A stretch of 6,431 nucleotides of DNA from Microbacterium sp. (GTDB lineage: Bacteria; Actinomycetota; Actinomycetes; Actinomycetales; Microbacteriaceae), in NCBI GenBank assembly GCA_003248655.1, contig QFPM01000039.1, positions 1-6,431 on the forward strand, in the 5' to 3' direction. Made by a program: the position numbers and the translations under genes. The notes under the pieces are model-generated. The model made no database searches and was not told where the DNA came from. It saw nothing but the letters and a program-made list of their open reading frames with translations. Position 1 is the first letter of the stretch, and every line of letters starts with the position of its first letter. Shown piece after piece: positions 1-6,016 of the stretch.

Positions 1-1
1 G

Positions 2-406
2 CCGCAAAAGGTGACGCTCGATCCAAGCTGCGCGAATAATCCGGTTGCGAAAGACCCGGCAGTCCAGGCGAAGGCTTTGAGTGCTCTTGGAAAGTCGGTA
101 TCTGGCAATCCAGCGGGAACCGCCGAATGGGCCTTCATGGTTTCGGAGCCGTATATCGGTAGTGGCAACTGGACCGGCAACCTGTTCACCGAAGGCCGCA
201 GGTCAGAGATCAGTGGTGAAAGGATTGGTCGAGAAAGCCCAAGCGCGTTGGGCAATCTGCTGACCGGATACTATCCTACGTCCACTCTTGTTCATGCGCA
301 TCCGAACAACGCCCCTCCTTCTGGATTGAGCGACAATGACCTCAATCTAGGAATACCGGTTATCGCTATCGATAAGGCCGGGACATTCTTCTGCGGAGGT
401 CGCTGA
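2..406 (+). CDS. C-terminal part of JAMM/JAB-like metallopeptidase-domain protein (probable polymorphic-toxin tail)
   Basis: The reading frame is open to the left edge of the window. A GTG lies at 11-13 but has no properly spaced ribosome binding site, so this is most likely the end of a longer protein whose N-terminus lies outside. Counting from that GTG, a Glu (E39, in AEWAF) is followed by HAHP (H95, H97) and then S107-x-x-D110. This is the E...HxH...SxxD zinc-ligand and catalytic pattern of JAMM/JAB metallopeptidases. JAB-like and DUF4329-like domains are known as C-terminal effector modules of secreted polymorphic toxins and RHS-type proteins; that this protein is one is inference from the motif, the terminal position of the domain and the small gene that follows after 2 bases. 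GC content is lower than in the primase-integrase block, which suggests a separate origin. It could also be a non-toxic processing peptidase. The motif is clear; the biological role is uncertain. Confidence 0.6.
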   Translation, partial: PQKVTLDPSCANNPVAKDPAVQAKALSALGKSVSGNPAGTAEWAFMVSEPYIGSGNWTGNLFTEGRRSEISGERIGRESPSALGNLLTGYYPTSTLVHAHPNNAPPSGLSDNDLNLGIPVIAIDKAGTFFCGGR

Positions 407-408
407 CG

Positions 409-750
409 ATGTCCAAGAACAAAGCAGCGGTATGGGCGCTAGCCGTCGCGTGCGTGATGCTCGCAGCCGGTAATTACTACCAATATACGAAGGTGAAGGC
501 GCTTCATCGCCAACCGGCTTTCTTCAAAACCGATCAAGGCTTCGTAGATGACGCAGTTGAGCATTGGTCAAAGGTCGCGAGAGAAAGCCCTGATAAAGCG
601 ATGAGCGATAGATATGCTGTCGCATTGCACTTCCCGAAGGAGGTCTGCGTTGAACTTCGGCTGAACTTGGGTTCTGCGGGTGGCAGTCCGGTATACTGCT
701 TTGATCGGAGATCGCGGGCTGTAACTCGTAAGTTCGACAGCGTGGAGTGA
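409..750 (+). CDS. Small membrane-anchored protein, candidate immunity partner of the upstream JAMM-domain protein
   Basis: A 113-residue protein that I do not recognise by family. It starts at ATG 409, two bases after the stop of the preceding gene, with a strong GGAGG at 395-399 inside the end of that gene, so the pair is translationally coupled. Residues 1-5 are polar and basic (MSKNK). Residues 6-21 form one hydrophobic segment (AAVWALAVACVMLAAG), so it is either a signal anchor or an uncleaved signal peptide. About 90 soluble residues follow, which should face the periplasm. Two cysteines (C80, C97) bracket a conserved-looking stretch, VCVELRLNLG...GGSPVYCFD, and could form a disulphide there. 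Small, tightly coupled genes placed after toxin C-termini are commonly immunity proteins; that role is inferred from position only. Its GC content matches the upstream gene and not the downstream element. Confidence 0.6.
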   Translation: MSKNKAAVWALAVACVMLAAGNYYQYTKVKALHRQPAFFKTDQGFVDDAVEHWSKVARESPDKAMSDRYAVALHFPKEVCVELRLNLGSAGGSPVYCFDRRSRAVTRKFDSVE

Positions 751-759
751 TCTGGCCAA

Positions 760-794
760 CCGCCTCATACAGTCTTGCCCGTGTGAGGTGGCGG
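760..794. repeat. Bulged hairpin after the toxin-like operon
   Basis: CCGCC (760-764) pairs with GGCGG (790-794). After a 3-base bulge (787-789), TCATAC (765-770) pairs with GTGTGA (781-786), including one G-T pair, around a 10-base loop. It begins 10 bases after the stop of the preceding gene and could end that transcript or protect its 3' end. No T-run follows, so it is not a typical intrinsic terminator. Confidence 0.35.
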
Positions 795-876
795 ATCGAG
801 CAATCGCAAGATTAAAGGATTAGCTCCCCCTGTTGGGTTAAGCTGTTGTCTGCACATCGTTTTTTGACGGGACAGG

Positions 877-906
877 ATGGCGCCATCGGGAGACCGATGG
901 CGCCAT
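877..906. repeat. Perfect inverted repeat made of two copies of a 10-bp palindrome
   Basis: ATGGCGCCATCGG (877-889) and CCGATGGCGCCAT (894-906) are perfect 13-bp inverted arms around the loop GAGA. Each arm contains ATGGCGCCAT, which is itself a palindrome, so the structure presents two identical 2-fold sites 20 bp apart, about two helical turns. A third GGCGCCAT occurs at 944-951. A T-run (860-865) lies upstream and none follows, so this does not look like an intrinsic terminator on either strand. It is better viewed as a protein-binding or element-end structure. Confidence 0.75.
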
Positions 907-1075
907 GTTCGTATCAAGCCATTGATCCTGCTGGTGGAATACCGGCGCCATGAATCTTGCGCGCCCTTTGGAGGCCGCCCTCATTGCTGGCGCGGGGTCG
1001 CACTCGCAGGCTCGCGCGGGGGTGGGACGCACGCCGTGGGCGTAGGAAGTGTAATGCACCGTACGCACGGGTGCT

Positions 1076-1091
1076 GCGGCTCGAAAGCCGC
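1076..1091. repeat. Short perfect hairpin
   Basis: GCGGCT (1076-1081) and AGCCGC (1086-1091) enclose CGAA; on the - strand the loop reads TTCG. Just left of it, GCACC (1056-1060) and GGTGC (1070-1074) can form a second small stem. Neither is followed by a T-run. Function unknown. Confidence 0.4.
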
Positions 1092-1112
1092 GTATTATCA
1101 ATGGGATATGAC

Positions 1113-1162
1113 TGTCCTACGTGTCAGACACGGACGTCGTATTTTGTCTGACGCGTAGGACA
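1113..1162. repeat. Inverted pair of 18-bp partly palindromic boxes
   Basis: TGTCCTACGTGTCAGACA (1113-1130) is the reverse complement, with one mismatch, of TGTCTGACGCGTAGGACA (1145-1162). The 14-base spacer is 1131-1144. Each box has TGTC/GACA ends and an ACGCGT-like core, so it also has approximate 2-fold symmetry, typical of sites for dimeric DNA-binding proteins. Box starts are 32 bp apart, about three helical turns. The protein that binds them cannot be read from the sequence; the encoded recombinase, the encoded repressor and a replication or partition protein are all possible. Confidence 0.75.
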
Positions 1163-1209
1163 AGCGCGGGCTGCCGCTCTCCAACTCATTGTAATCCCCT
1201 GTCATTATC

Positions 1210-1227
1210 TGTCTGACGCGTATGACA
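1210..1227. repeat. Third copy of the 18-bp box
   Basis: TGTCTGACGCGTATGACA differs from the 1145-1162 box at one position and has the same orientation. It starts 65 bp after that box, about six helical turns. It lies inside a wider inverted repeat, CTGTCAT (1199-1205) with ATGACAG (1222-1228). Confidence 0.75.
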
Positions 1228-1244
1228 GAGCCGCAAAACGCCTC

Positions 1245-1292
1245 CATCGCGGGGCGCGGTGTGGATGCCGTCCCCTTGGGCGTTCCGCGATG
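1245..1292 (-). terminator. Possible weak terminator after the XRE gene
   Basis: Read on the - strand just after the XRE stop, CATCGCGG (complement of 1285-1292) pairs with CCGCGATG (complement of 1245-1252), perfect over 8 bp. An inner GC-rich stem uses GGGG/CCCC around 1251-1275. Only four T residues follow (complement of 1235-1238), six bases beyond the stem. The location is right for a terminator of the repressor transcript, but the T-tract is short and the loop long. Confidence 0.3.
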
Positions 1293-1307
1293 CCCCGCCA
1301 GCCCTCC

Positions 1308-1688
1308 CTAGCGGATGATGCTCTCGATCTGCCGCTTGGTGAGGAAGGCATCGAGGAGGGTCTTCACTACCTGCTTGTCGGCGTCGGGCAGATGCTCGAC
1401 AGCTTGGAACTGGCGGAGCAACTCGCGATCGGTGACGCGGGCGGCGGCGGCTTCGTCGCTGGCCCCCTGGAGCAGATAGTCGCTGGTGGTGTCGAGCGCA
1501 TCGGCGAGGCGCTTCAAGGTGTCGCCGCCGGGGCGCGAGGTGCCGCGCTCGAACCGGCCAATATGGGTGTAGTGGAGACCGGCCTTCTCGCCGAGCTGGG
1601 TCTGCGAGAGGTTGCGGGCCTTGCGGAGCGCGCGCAGCCGTTCGGCGAATCCGTCGCCCGTGTCGTTCTCCAGCATCCGTGCAGCCAT
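1308..1688 (-). CDS. XRE/Cro-cI family helix-turn-helix transcriptional repressor
   Basis: A 126-residue DNA-binding regulator. I place the start at the ATG complementary to 1686-1688 because GGAGG (complement of 1694-1698) lies five bases upstream of it. A frame-compatible ATG 19 codons earlier, at 1745, lacks such a site. The N-terminal HTH covers roughly residues 13-66: FAERLRALRKARNLSQTQLGEKAGLHYTHIGRFERGTSRPGGDTLKRLADAL is the standard XRE five-helix pattern, with SQTQLGEKAG and HYTHIGRFERG as the two HTH helices. The C-terminal part (about 75-126) is helical and charged and probably mediates dimerisation. The gene is divergent from the primase-integrase operon, which is the usual place for a mobile-element repressor. 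It likely binds the palindrome at 1798-1817, which overlaps its own -35 and lies just after the primase -10. The family assignment is firm; the target is inferred. Confidence 0.88.
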   Translation of the reverse strand: MAARMLENDTGDGFAERLRALRKARNLSQTQLGEKAGLHYTHIGRFERGTSRPGGDTLKRLADALDTTSDYLLQGASDEAAAARVTDRELLRQFQAVEHLPDADKQVVKTLLDAFLTKRQIESIIR

Positions 1689-1768
1689 CGTCGCCTCCAA
1701 TGGTGCGATGGTGCCGGATATGAGGGGGGAATGCCATGCCTCCATGCTCGATCATCCGTCTGAGTGGC

Positions 1769-1797
1769 TTGACTCGATACAGCGTGCTGGCTAGCAG
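1769..1797 (+). promoter_or_regulatory. Putative promoter of the primase-integrase operon
   Basis: TTGACT (1769-1774), a 17-base spacer and TAGCAG (1792-1797) form a sigma-70-like promoter with a good -35 and a weak -10. A start near 1804 would give a leader of about 35 bases that includes the palindrome 1798-1817. The gene's ribosome binding site is AGGAG at 1831-1835. Confidence 0.45.
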
Positions 1798-1802
1798 ATC
1801 AA
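1774..1802 (-). promoter_or_regulatory. Putative promoter of the XRE repressor gene
   Basis: On the - strand, TTGATC (complement of 1797-1802), a 17-base spacer and TATCGA (complement of 1774-1779) form a candidate promoter. It overlaps the opposite-strand primase promoter almost completely, so the two should compete for RNA polymerase. The -35 lies within the left arm of the operator palindrome, consistent with autoregulation. Confidence 0.4.
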
Positions 1803-1817
1803 GCATCCTTGCTTGAT
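1798..1817. promoter_or_regulatory. Palindromic operator between the repressor and primase genes
   Basis: ATCAAGCA (1798-1805) and TGCTTGAT (1810-1817) are perfect 8-bp inverted arms around TCCT. It sits directly after the proposed primase -10 and over the proposed repressor -35. Size, symmetry and position fit an operator for a dimeric XRE repressor that controls both directions. The A-run that follows (1821-1826) is not a terminator tract on the + strand. Confidence 0.6.
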
Positions 1818-1840
1818 GCGAAAAAACTTCAGGAGACCCC

Positions 1841-4800
1841 ATGGCCCGTATCGCGGATAGCGAGATCGAGCGGCTGAAGGCCGAGGTGAGCCTTGTGCGG
1901 CTGATCGAGTCGGGCGGCGTGAAGCTGGCGCGGCGCGGCAAGGACGAGATGCTGGGGTGCTGTCCGTTCCATGAGGACGATACGCCGTCGCTGTCGGTGA
2001 GTGTGGCGAAGAACCTGTTCCACTGCTTCGGCTGCCAGGCATCGGGCGGGCCGATCGACTGGGTGATGAAGCGCGAGGGGGTGAGCTTCCGCCATGCGGT
2101 CGAGCTGCTGCGCGATGGTGCCCCGCTCGATACGCCCGCGTCGTCCTCGCCGGTGCGCGCGACGGTGCGCAAGCTGGCCGCGCCGGTGGCCTTCGACGCC
2201 GACGATGCGGCGCTGCTTACCCAAGTGATCGGCTATTATCACGAGACCTTGAAACAATCCCCCGAAGCCCTGGCCTATCTGGCGTCGCGGGGGCTGTCGC
2301 ACCCGGAGCTGATCGAGCGGTTCCGGCTTGGCTATGCCGACCGCACGCTGGGACTGCGCTTGCCGGAGAAGAACCGCAAGGCGGGCGCGGAGATCAGGGG
2401 CCGTCTCGAACGGATCGGCATCTACCGGGAGAGCGGCCACGAGCATCTGACCGGCAGCATCGTGGTGCCGGTGATCGACGCGCAGGGCGTCGTCACCGAG
2501 GTCTATGGCCGCAAGATCAGGAACAATCTGCGCGCCGGGACGCCGATGCACCTCTACCTTCCCGGTCCCCATCGCGGGGTGTGGAATCTGGACGGCATCA
2601 TGGGGTCCGGCGGCGAGGTGATCCTGGCCGAGGCGCTGATCGACGCGATGACCTTCTGGTGTGCGGGGTTCCGCAACGTGACCGCCGCCTATGGCACGGG
2701 CGGGTTCACCGACGATCATCTGGCCGCGTTCCGGTCTGCGGGCGTGGAGCGGGTGCTGATCGCGTTCGACCGCGACGAGGCGGGCGACAAGGGCGGGACG
2801 CAAGTGGCCGAGCGGCTGATGGCAGCGGGGATCGCGGTGTTCCGCATCCTGTTCCCCAGGGGCATGGACGCCAACGCCTATGCGCAGAGCGTCACGCCCG
2901 CCTCGCGCTCTCTGGGCCTGCTGATCCGCAAGGCCGAATGGCTGGGCAGTGGACGTGCGCCCGCCATCACCAGCGCGCATGATCCGCTGACGGCGGTGCT
3001 GGGCGCGGGCGCGGAGGATCGGGCGGAGCCATCCCCATCCCCTGTCTCAGCCGCCGAACCCGACCTTGCGGCCAGCGCCGCGCCCGAACCGGAAGCCATG
3101 CCGTTGCCGGAGCCGTCGATCGCCACCCCGCTGCCGGAGATGCCCGCGCCCGACGCGACCGAGACGCGCGGGGACGGCGAGATCGTCCTGCTGCTGGGGG
3201 ATCGGCGCTATCGGGTGCGGGGCTGGAAGAAGCCGCTGAACCCGGAGAGCCTCAAGGTCAATCTGCTGGTCCACCGCCCCGCCGACCCGGAGGGCCGGTT
3301 CCATGTGGACACGCTGGACCTCTACGCCGCCAAGGCCCGCGCCGCGTTCGTGCGCGCGGCGGGGATCGAGCTGGGCGAATCCGAGGACGTGCTGAAACAT
3401 GATCTGGGCCGCGTTCTCCTGAAGCTGGAAGAGTGCCAGGAGGCGGAGATCGCCGCCGCGCTCGCCCCGGAGGACCACCCCGGCATGAGCGCGGCCGAGC
3501 GGGCGGAGGCGATGGCGCTGCTGCAATCCCCGGACCTCATGGACCGCATCCTCGCCGACTTCGCCCTGTGCGGCGTGGTGGGCGAGGCGGTCAACATCCA
3601 GACCGGCTATCTGGCCTGCGTGTCGCGGCTGCTCGATCGGCCGCTCGCGGTCATCATCCAGTCCAGTAGCGCGGCGGGGAAAAGCGCGATGATGGACGCG
3701 GTGCTGGCGATGATGCCCGCCGACGCCCAGGTGCGCTACAGCGCCATGACCGGGCAGAGCCTGTTCTACATGGGCGAAACGAACCTCAAACACCGCATCC
3801 TCGCCATCGCCGAGGAGGAAGGGGCATCGACCGCCAGCTATGCGTTGAAGCTGCTCCAGTCCGATGGCGAGGTGACGATCGCCAGCACCGGCAAGGACGC
3901 GACCACGGGCAACCTGGTGACGCAGCAATATCGGGTGGAGGGTCCGGTGATGCTGTTCCTGACCACCACGGCGATCGATATAGACGAGGAGTTGATGAAC
4001 CGCTGCCTGGTGCTGACGGTGGACGAGAGCCGGGAGCAGACGCGCGCCATCCATGCCTTGCAGCGCCGCCGCCAGACCCTGGAGGGGCTGCTGGCCGATG
4101 AGGACCGCGCCGCCACGCTGGCGCTTCACCGCAATGCGCAGGCGCTGCTCGAAAGCGTGGCGGTGGTGAACCCGTTCGCCGACACGCTGACGTTCCTGGA
4201 CGACAAGACCCGCACCCGGCGCGACCATATGAAATACCTGACCCTGATCCGTGCCATTGCGCTGCTGCACCAGCACCAGCGCCCCGTCCGCACGGTGGAG
4301 CATCGCGGCCGCCAGCTTCGCTATATCGAGGTGACGGAGGCCGACATCGCGCGCGCCAACGGCCTCGCCCATGAAGTGCTGGGCCGCACCCTGGACGAGT
4401 TGCCGCCGCAGACCCGCGCGCTGCTCTCCCGTATCCATCGCTGGGTGGCGGCCGAGTGCGAGCGGCTCGCCATGCGGCGCTCCGATCTGCGTTTTACCCG
4501 CCGCCAGATACGGGAGGTCACGGGCTGGGGCGACACCCAGCTCAAGGTCCATCTCAGCCGCTTGGCCGACCTCGAATATGTGCTGGTCCACCGCATGAAG
4601 GTGGGTCAGGGCCATGATTATGAGCTGCTCTATGACGGCGAAGGCGAGGACGGCGAGCGGTTCCTGATGGGGCTGTCCGGTCCCGGACTCCATGCTCCCG
4701 TCGAGGATGCCGCGCGCGGTTATGATGCTCCCCGGTCGGGGGACAGGGAAACGCGGTCGGCCCCCGGTCGGGGGGTGGACGGGGCGCGGTCGGCGGGTGG

Positions 4801-4939
4801 TCGCGCGGGGGAAATAGCGGCAAGTCCGCTCCCCGCAAGGCGTTCCGGCGATGGAGCATCGGACCTCCCCGAATCGCATATCCCGGTCCTCAACGGCAGC
4901 GGTGCATCATACCCGCATCCGCTCGCCGCGTCGGCCTGA
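1841..4939 (+). CDS. Primase-helicase-like protein: CHC2 zinc finger, Toprim, P-loop ATPase and winged helix
   Basis: A 1032-residue replication protein; ATG 1841 is preceded by AGGAG at 1831-1835. Residues about 35-95 are a CHC2 zinc finger (C41, H44, C62, C65 in CPFH...CFGC), as in DnaG-type primases. Residues about 259-345 are a Toprim domain: E264 in AEALID, DxD at D310/D312 in FDRDEAGDKG, and D343. A Pro/Ala/Glu-rich linker (about 390-440) leads to a conserved-looking segment (445-540). The ATPase follows, with Walker A-like SSSAAGKS (608-615, Ser replacing the usual first Gly), Walker B-like ILAIAEEE (653-660), sensor-like FLTTT (706-710) and NR at 720-721 as a possible arginine finger. 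Residues about 864-935 resemble a winged helix. The tail (about 955-1032) is Arg/Gly/Ser-rich and probably disordered. The fusion suggests initiation or primer synthesis coupled to unwinding for a mobile element. Domain calls are firm; helicase activity is inferred. The integrase follows after 12 bases in the same frame. Confidence 0.88.
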   Translation: MARIADSEIERLKAEVSLVRLIESGGVKLARRGKDEMLGCCPFHEDDTPSLSVSVAKNLFHCFGCQASGGPIDWVMKREGVSFRHAVELLRDGAPLDTPASSSPVRATVRKLAAPVAFDADDAALLTQVIGYYHETLKQSPEALAYLASRGLSHPELIERFRLGYADRTLGLRLPEKNRKAGAEIRGRLERIGIYRESGHEHLTGSIVVPVIDAQGVVTEVYGRKIRNNLRAGTPMHLYLPGPHRGVWNLDGIMGSGGEVILAEALIDAMTFWCAGFRNVTAAYGTGGFTDDHLAAFRSAGVERVLIAFDRDEAGDKGGTQVAERLMAAGIAVFRILFPRGMDANAYAQSVTPASRSLGLLIRKAEWLGSGRAPAITSAHDPLTAVLGAGAEDRAEPSPSPVSAAEPDLAASAAPEPEAMPLPEPSIATPLPEMPAPDATETRGDGEIVLLLGDRRYRVRGWKKPLNPESLKVNLLVHRPADPEGRFHVDTLDLYAAKARAAFVRAAGIELGESEDVLKHDLGRVLLKLEECQEAEIAAALAPEDHPGMSAAERAEAMALLQSPDLMDRILADFALCGVVGEAVNIQTGYLACVSRLLDRPLAVIIQSSSAAGKSAMMDAVLAMMPADAQVRYSAMTGQSLFYMGETNLKHRILAIAEEEGASTASYALKLLQSDGEVTIASTGKDATTGNLVTQQYRVEGPVMLFLTTTAIDIDEELMNRCLVLTVDESREQTRAIHALQRRRQTLEGLLADEDRAATLALHRNAQALLESVAVVNPFADTLTFLDDKTRTRRDHMKYLTLIRAIALLHQHQRPVRTVEHRGRQLRYIEVTEADIARANGLAHEVLGRTLDELPPQTRALLSRIHRWVAAECERLAMRRSDLRFTRRQIREVTGWGDTQLKVHLSRLADLEYVLVHRMKVGQGHDYELLYDGEGEDGERFLMGLSGPGLHAPVEDAARGYDAPRSGDRETRSAPGRGVDGARSAGGRAGEIAASPLPARRSGDGASDLPESHIPVLNGSGASYPHPLAASA
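4733..4804 (+). repeat. Phased CGGTCGG repeats inside the 3' end of the primase gene
   Basis: CGGTCGG starts at 4733, 4754, 4765 and 4787, and a degenerate TGGTCGC starts at 4798. Spacings are 21, 11, 22 and 11 bp, close to whole helical turns. Part of this is a degenerate 33-bp tandem repeat. Two copies sit within CCCCGGTCGGGGG (4730-4742 and 4762-4774), each able to form a 4-bp-stem hairpin. The encoded residues are a low-complexity Arg/Ser/Gly tail, so the DNA may be constrained for a role other than coding, but slippage in a disordered tail is equally possible. Confidence 0.5.
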
Positions 4940-4951
4940 TCCGGCATCGCC

Positions 4952-6016
4952 ATGCCGCGCAAGGGCCAGACCAGAGCGAAGCCGCCGGTGGGCGATACGC
5001 GCGATCCTGACAGCCTGTATCATTACATGCTCCGGTTCAGCCAATGGCAGCGCGAGAAGAACTACTCGGAGCGCACGGTGGAGAATCGGGAGGACGCGCT
5101 GCGCCTGTTCATAGGCTGGGCGCATGAGCGCGGGCTGACCCGTCCCCAGGAGATCAGCAAGCCGATCCTGGAGCGATACCAGCGCCACCTGTTCCTCTAC
5201 CGCAAGGCCAATGGCGAGCCGCTCTCGACCCGCAGCCAGCATGTGCGCACCACGCCAATCCGCGCGCTGTTCAAGTGGCTCGCCCGCCAGAATCACATCC
5301 TCTACAATCCGGCGTCGGACCTGGAGCTGCCGCGCATGGAAAAGCGCCTGCCCCGCCATGTGCTGAACGTGCGCGAGGTGGAGACGGTGCTGGCCATGCC
5401 CGACCTCGCCACGCCCATCGGCATCCGGGATCGGGCGATGCTGGAGACCTTCTACTCCACCGGTATCCGCCGCATGGAGTTGATCGGCCTGCACCTGACC
5501 GACATCGACGCCGATCGCGGCACGCTGATGGTGCGCCAGGGCAAGGGCCGCAAGGACCGCATGATCCCGATCGGCGAGCGGGCGCTGGCCTGGGTCGGCA
5601 AATATCGCGATGACGTGCGGCCCGGCTTCGCGTGCGGCATGGATGACGGCACGCTGTTCCTCACCACGCTGGGCGAGGCGTTCGTGCCCAACCGGATGAC
5701 CCAGCTCGTGCGCGACTATGTGAATGCCGCCGCCATCGGCAAGAGCGGGTCGTGCCACCTGTTCCGGCATACGATGGCGACCTTGATGCTGGAGAACGGG
5801 GCGGACATCCGGTTCATCCAGGCCATGCTGGGGCACGCGGAACTCTCCACCACGCAGATCTACACCCAGGTCAGCATCCGCATGTTGAAACAGATCCACA
5901 GCGCCACCCATCCGGGGCGGCCGATCACCTCTACGCGCCGTCAGCATGACGCCGGCGACGGTCGCGAAACCCTGCTCGCCGCCCTTGATGCCGAGGCCGA
6001 CGACGAGGAAGGATGA
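4952..6016 (+). CDS. Tyrosine site-specific recombinase / integrase (XerC/D-like)
   Basis: A 354-residue recombinase that would cut and rejoin DNA at attachment sites through a 3'-phosphotyrosine intermediate. The N-terminal SAM-like core-binding domain covers about residues 20-115 (LRFSQWQREKNYSERTVENR...LFKWLARQNHILYNPASDLELP). The catalytic domain covers about 135-315 with every key residue present: R173 in TGIRRMEL, K198 in QGKGRKDRMIP, H269 and R272 in CHLFRHTMAT, H295 in LGHAELSTTQ, and nucleophile Y304 in IYT. Length and spacing are like XerC/XerD, with an extra acidic tail (about 325-354) that is probably flexible. No arm-binding domain typical of lambda-type integrases is evident. 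It lies 12 bases after the primase stop with no clear Shine-Dalgarno, so it is probably co-transcribed and translationally coupled. It is intact and should be active; its recombination sites are not identified. Confidence 0.92.
   Translation: MPRKGQTRAKPPVGDTRDPDSLYHYMLRFSQWQREKNYSERTVENREDALRLFIGWAHERGLTRPQEISKPILERYQRHLFLYRKANGEPLSTRSQHVRTTPIRALFKWLARQNHILYNPASDLELPRMEKRLPRHVLNVREVETVLAMPDLATPIGIRDRAMLETFYSTGIRRMELIGLHLTDIDADRGTLMVRQGKGRKDRMIPIGERALAWVGKYRDDVRPGFACGMDDGTLFLTTLGEAFVPNRMTQLVRDYVNAAAIGKSGSCHLFRHTMATLMLENGADIRFIQAMLGHAELSTTQIYTQVSIRMLKQIHSATHPGRPITSTRRQHDAGDGRETLLAALDAEADDEEG

Larger units (their letters stand above)
751..1307. other. Repeat-containing non-coding region between convergent genes
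   Basis: About 557 bases with no reading frame I would accept. Frames on both strands at 838-1158 are short, have no good ribosome binding site, and give Arg/Gly/His-rich translations typical of GC-rich non-coding DNA. The region lies between the 3' end of the 409-750 gene and the 3' end of the XRE gene, so neither gene needs a promoter here. It holds a bulged hairpin at 760-794, a perfect 13-bp-arm inverted repeat at 877-906 with a further GGCGCCAT at 944-951, a short hairpin at 1076-1091, three 18-bp boxes between 1113 and 1227, and a possible terminator at 1245-1292. Confidence 0.6.

Noticed and set aside
838..1158. Overlapping short reading frames on both strands (about 87 and 93 codons)
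   Set aside because: No ribosome binding site, Arg/Gly/His-rich translations, and the region is dense with palindromes, so these look like chance frames.
1290..2172. Long frames opposite the XRE gene and over the primase start
   Set aside because: They are antisense or frame-shifted shadows of genes with clear domains and good start signals.
3047..4879. A 610-codon - strand frame opposite the primase gene
   Set aside because: Rich in Arg/His/Gln with no recognisable domain; long antisense frames are usual in GC-rich genes.
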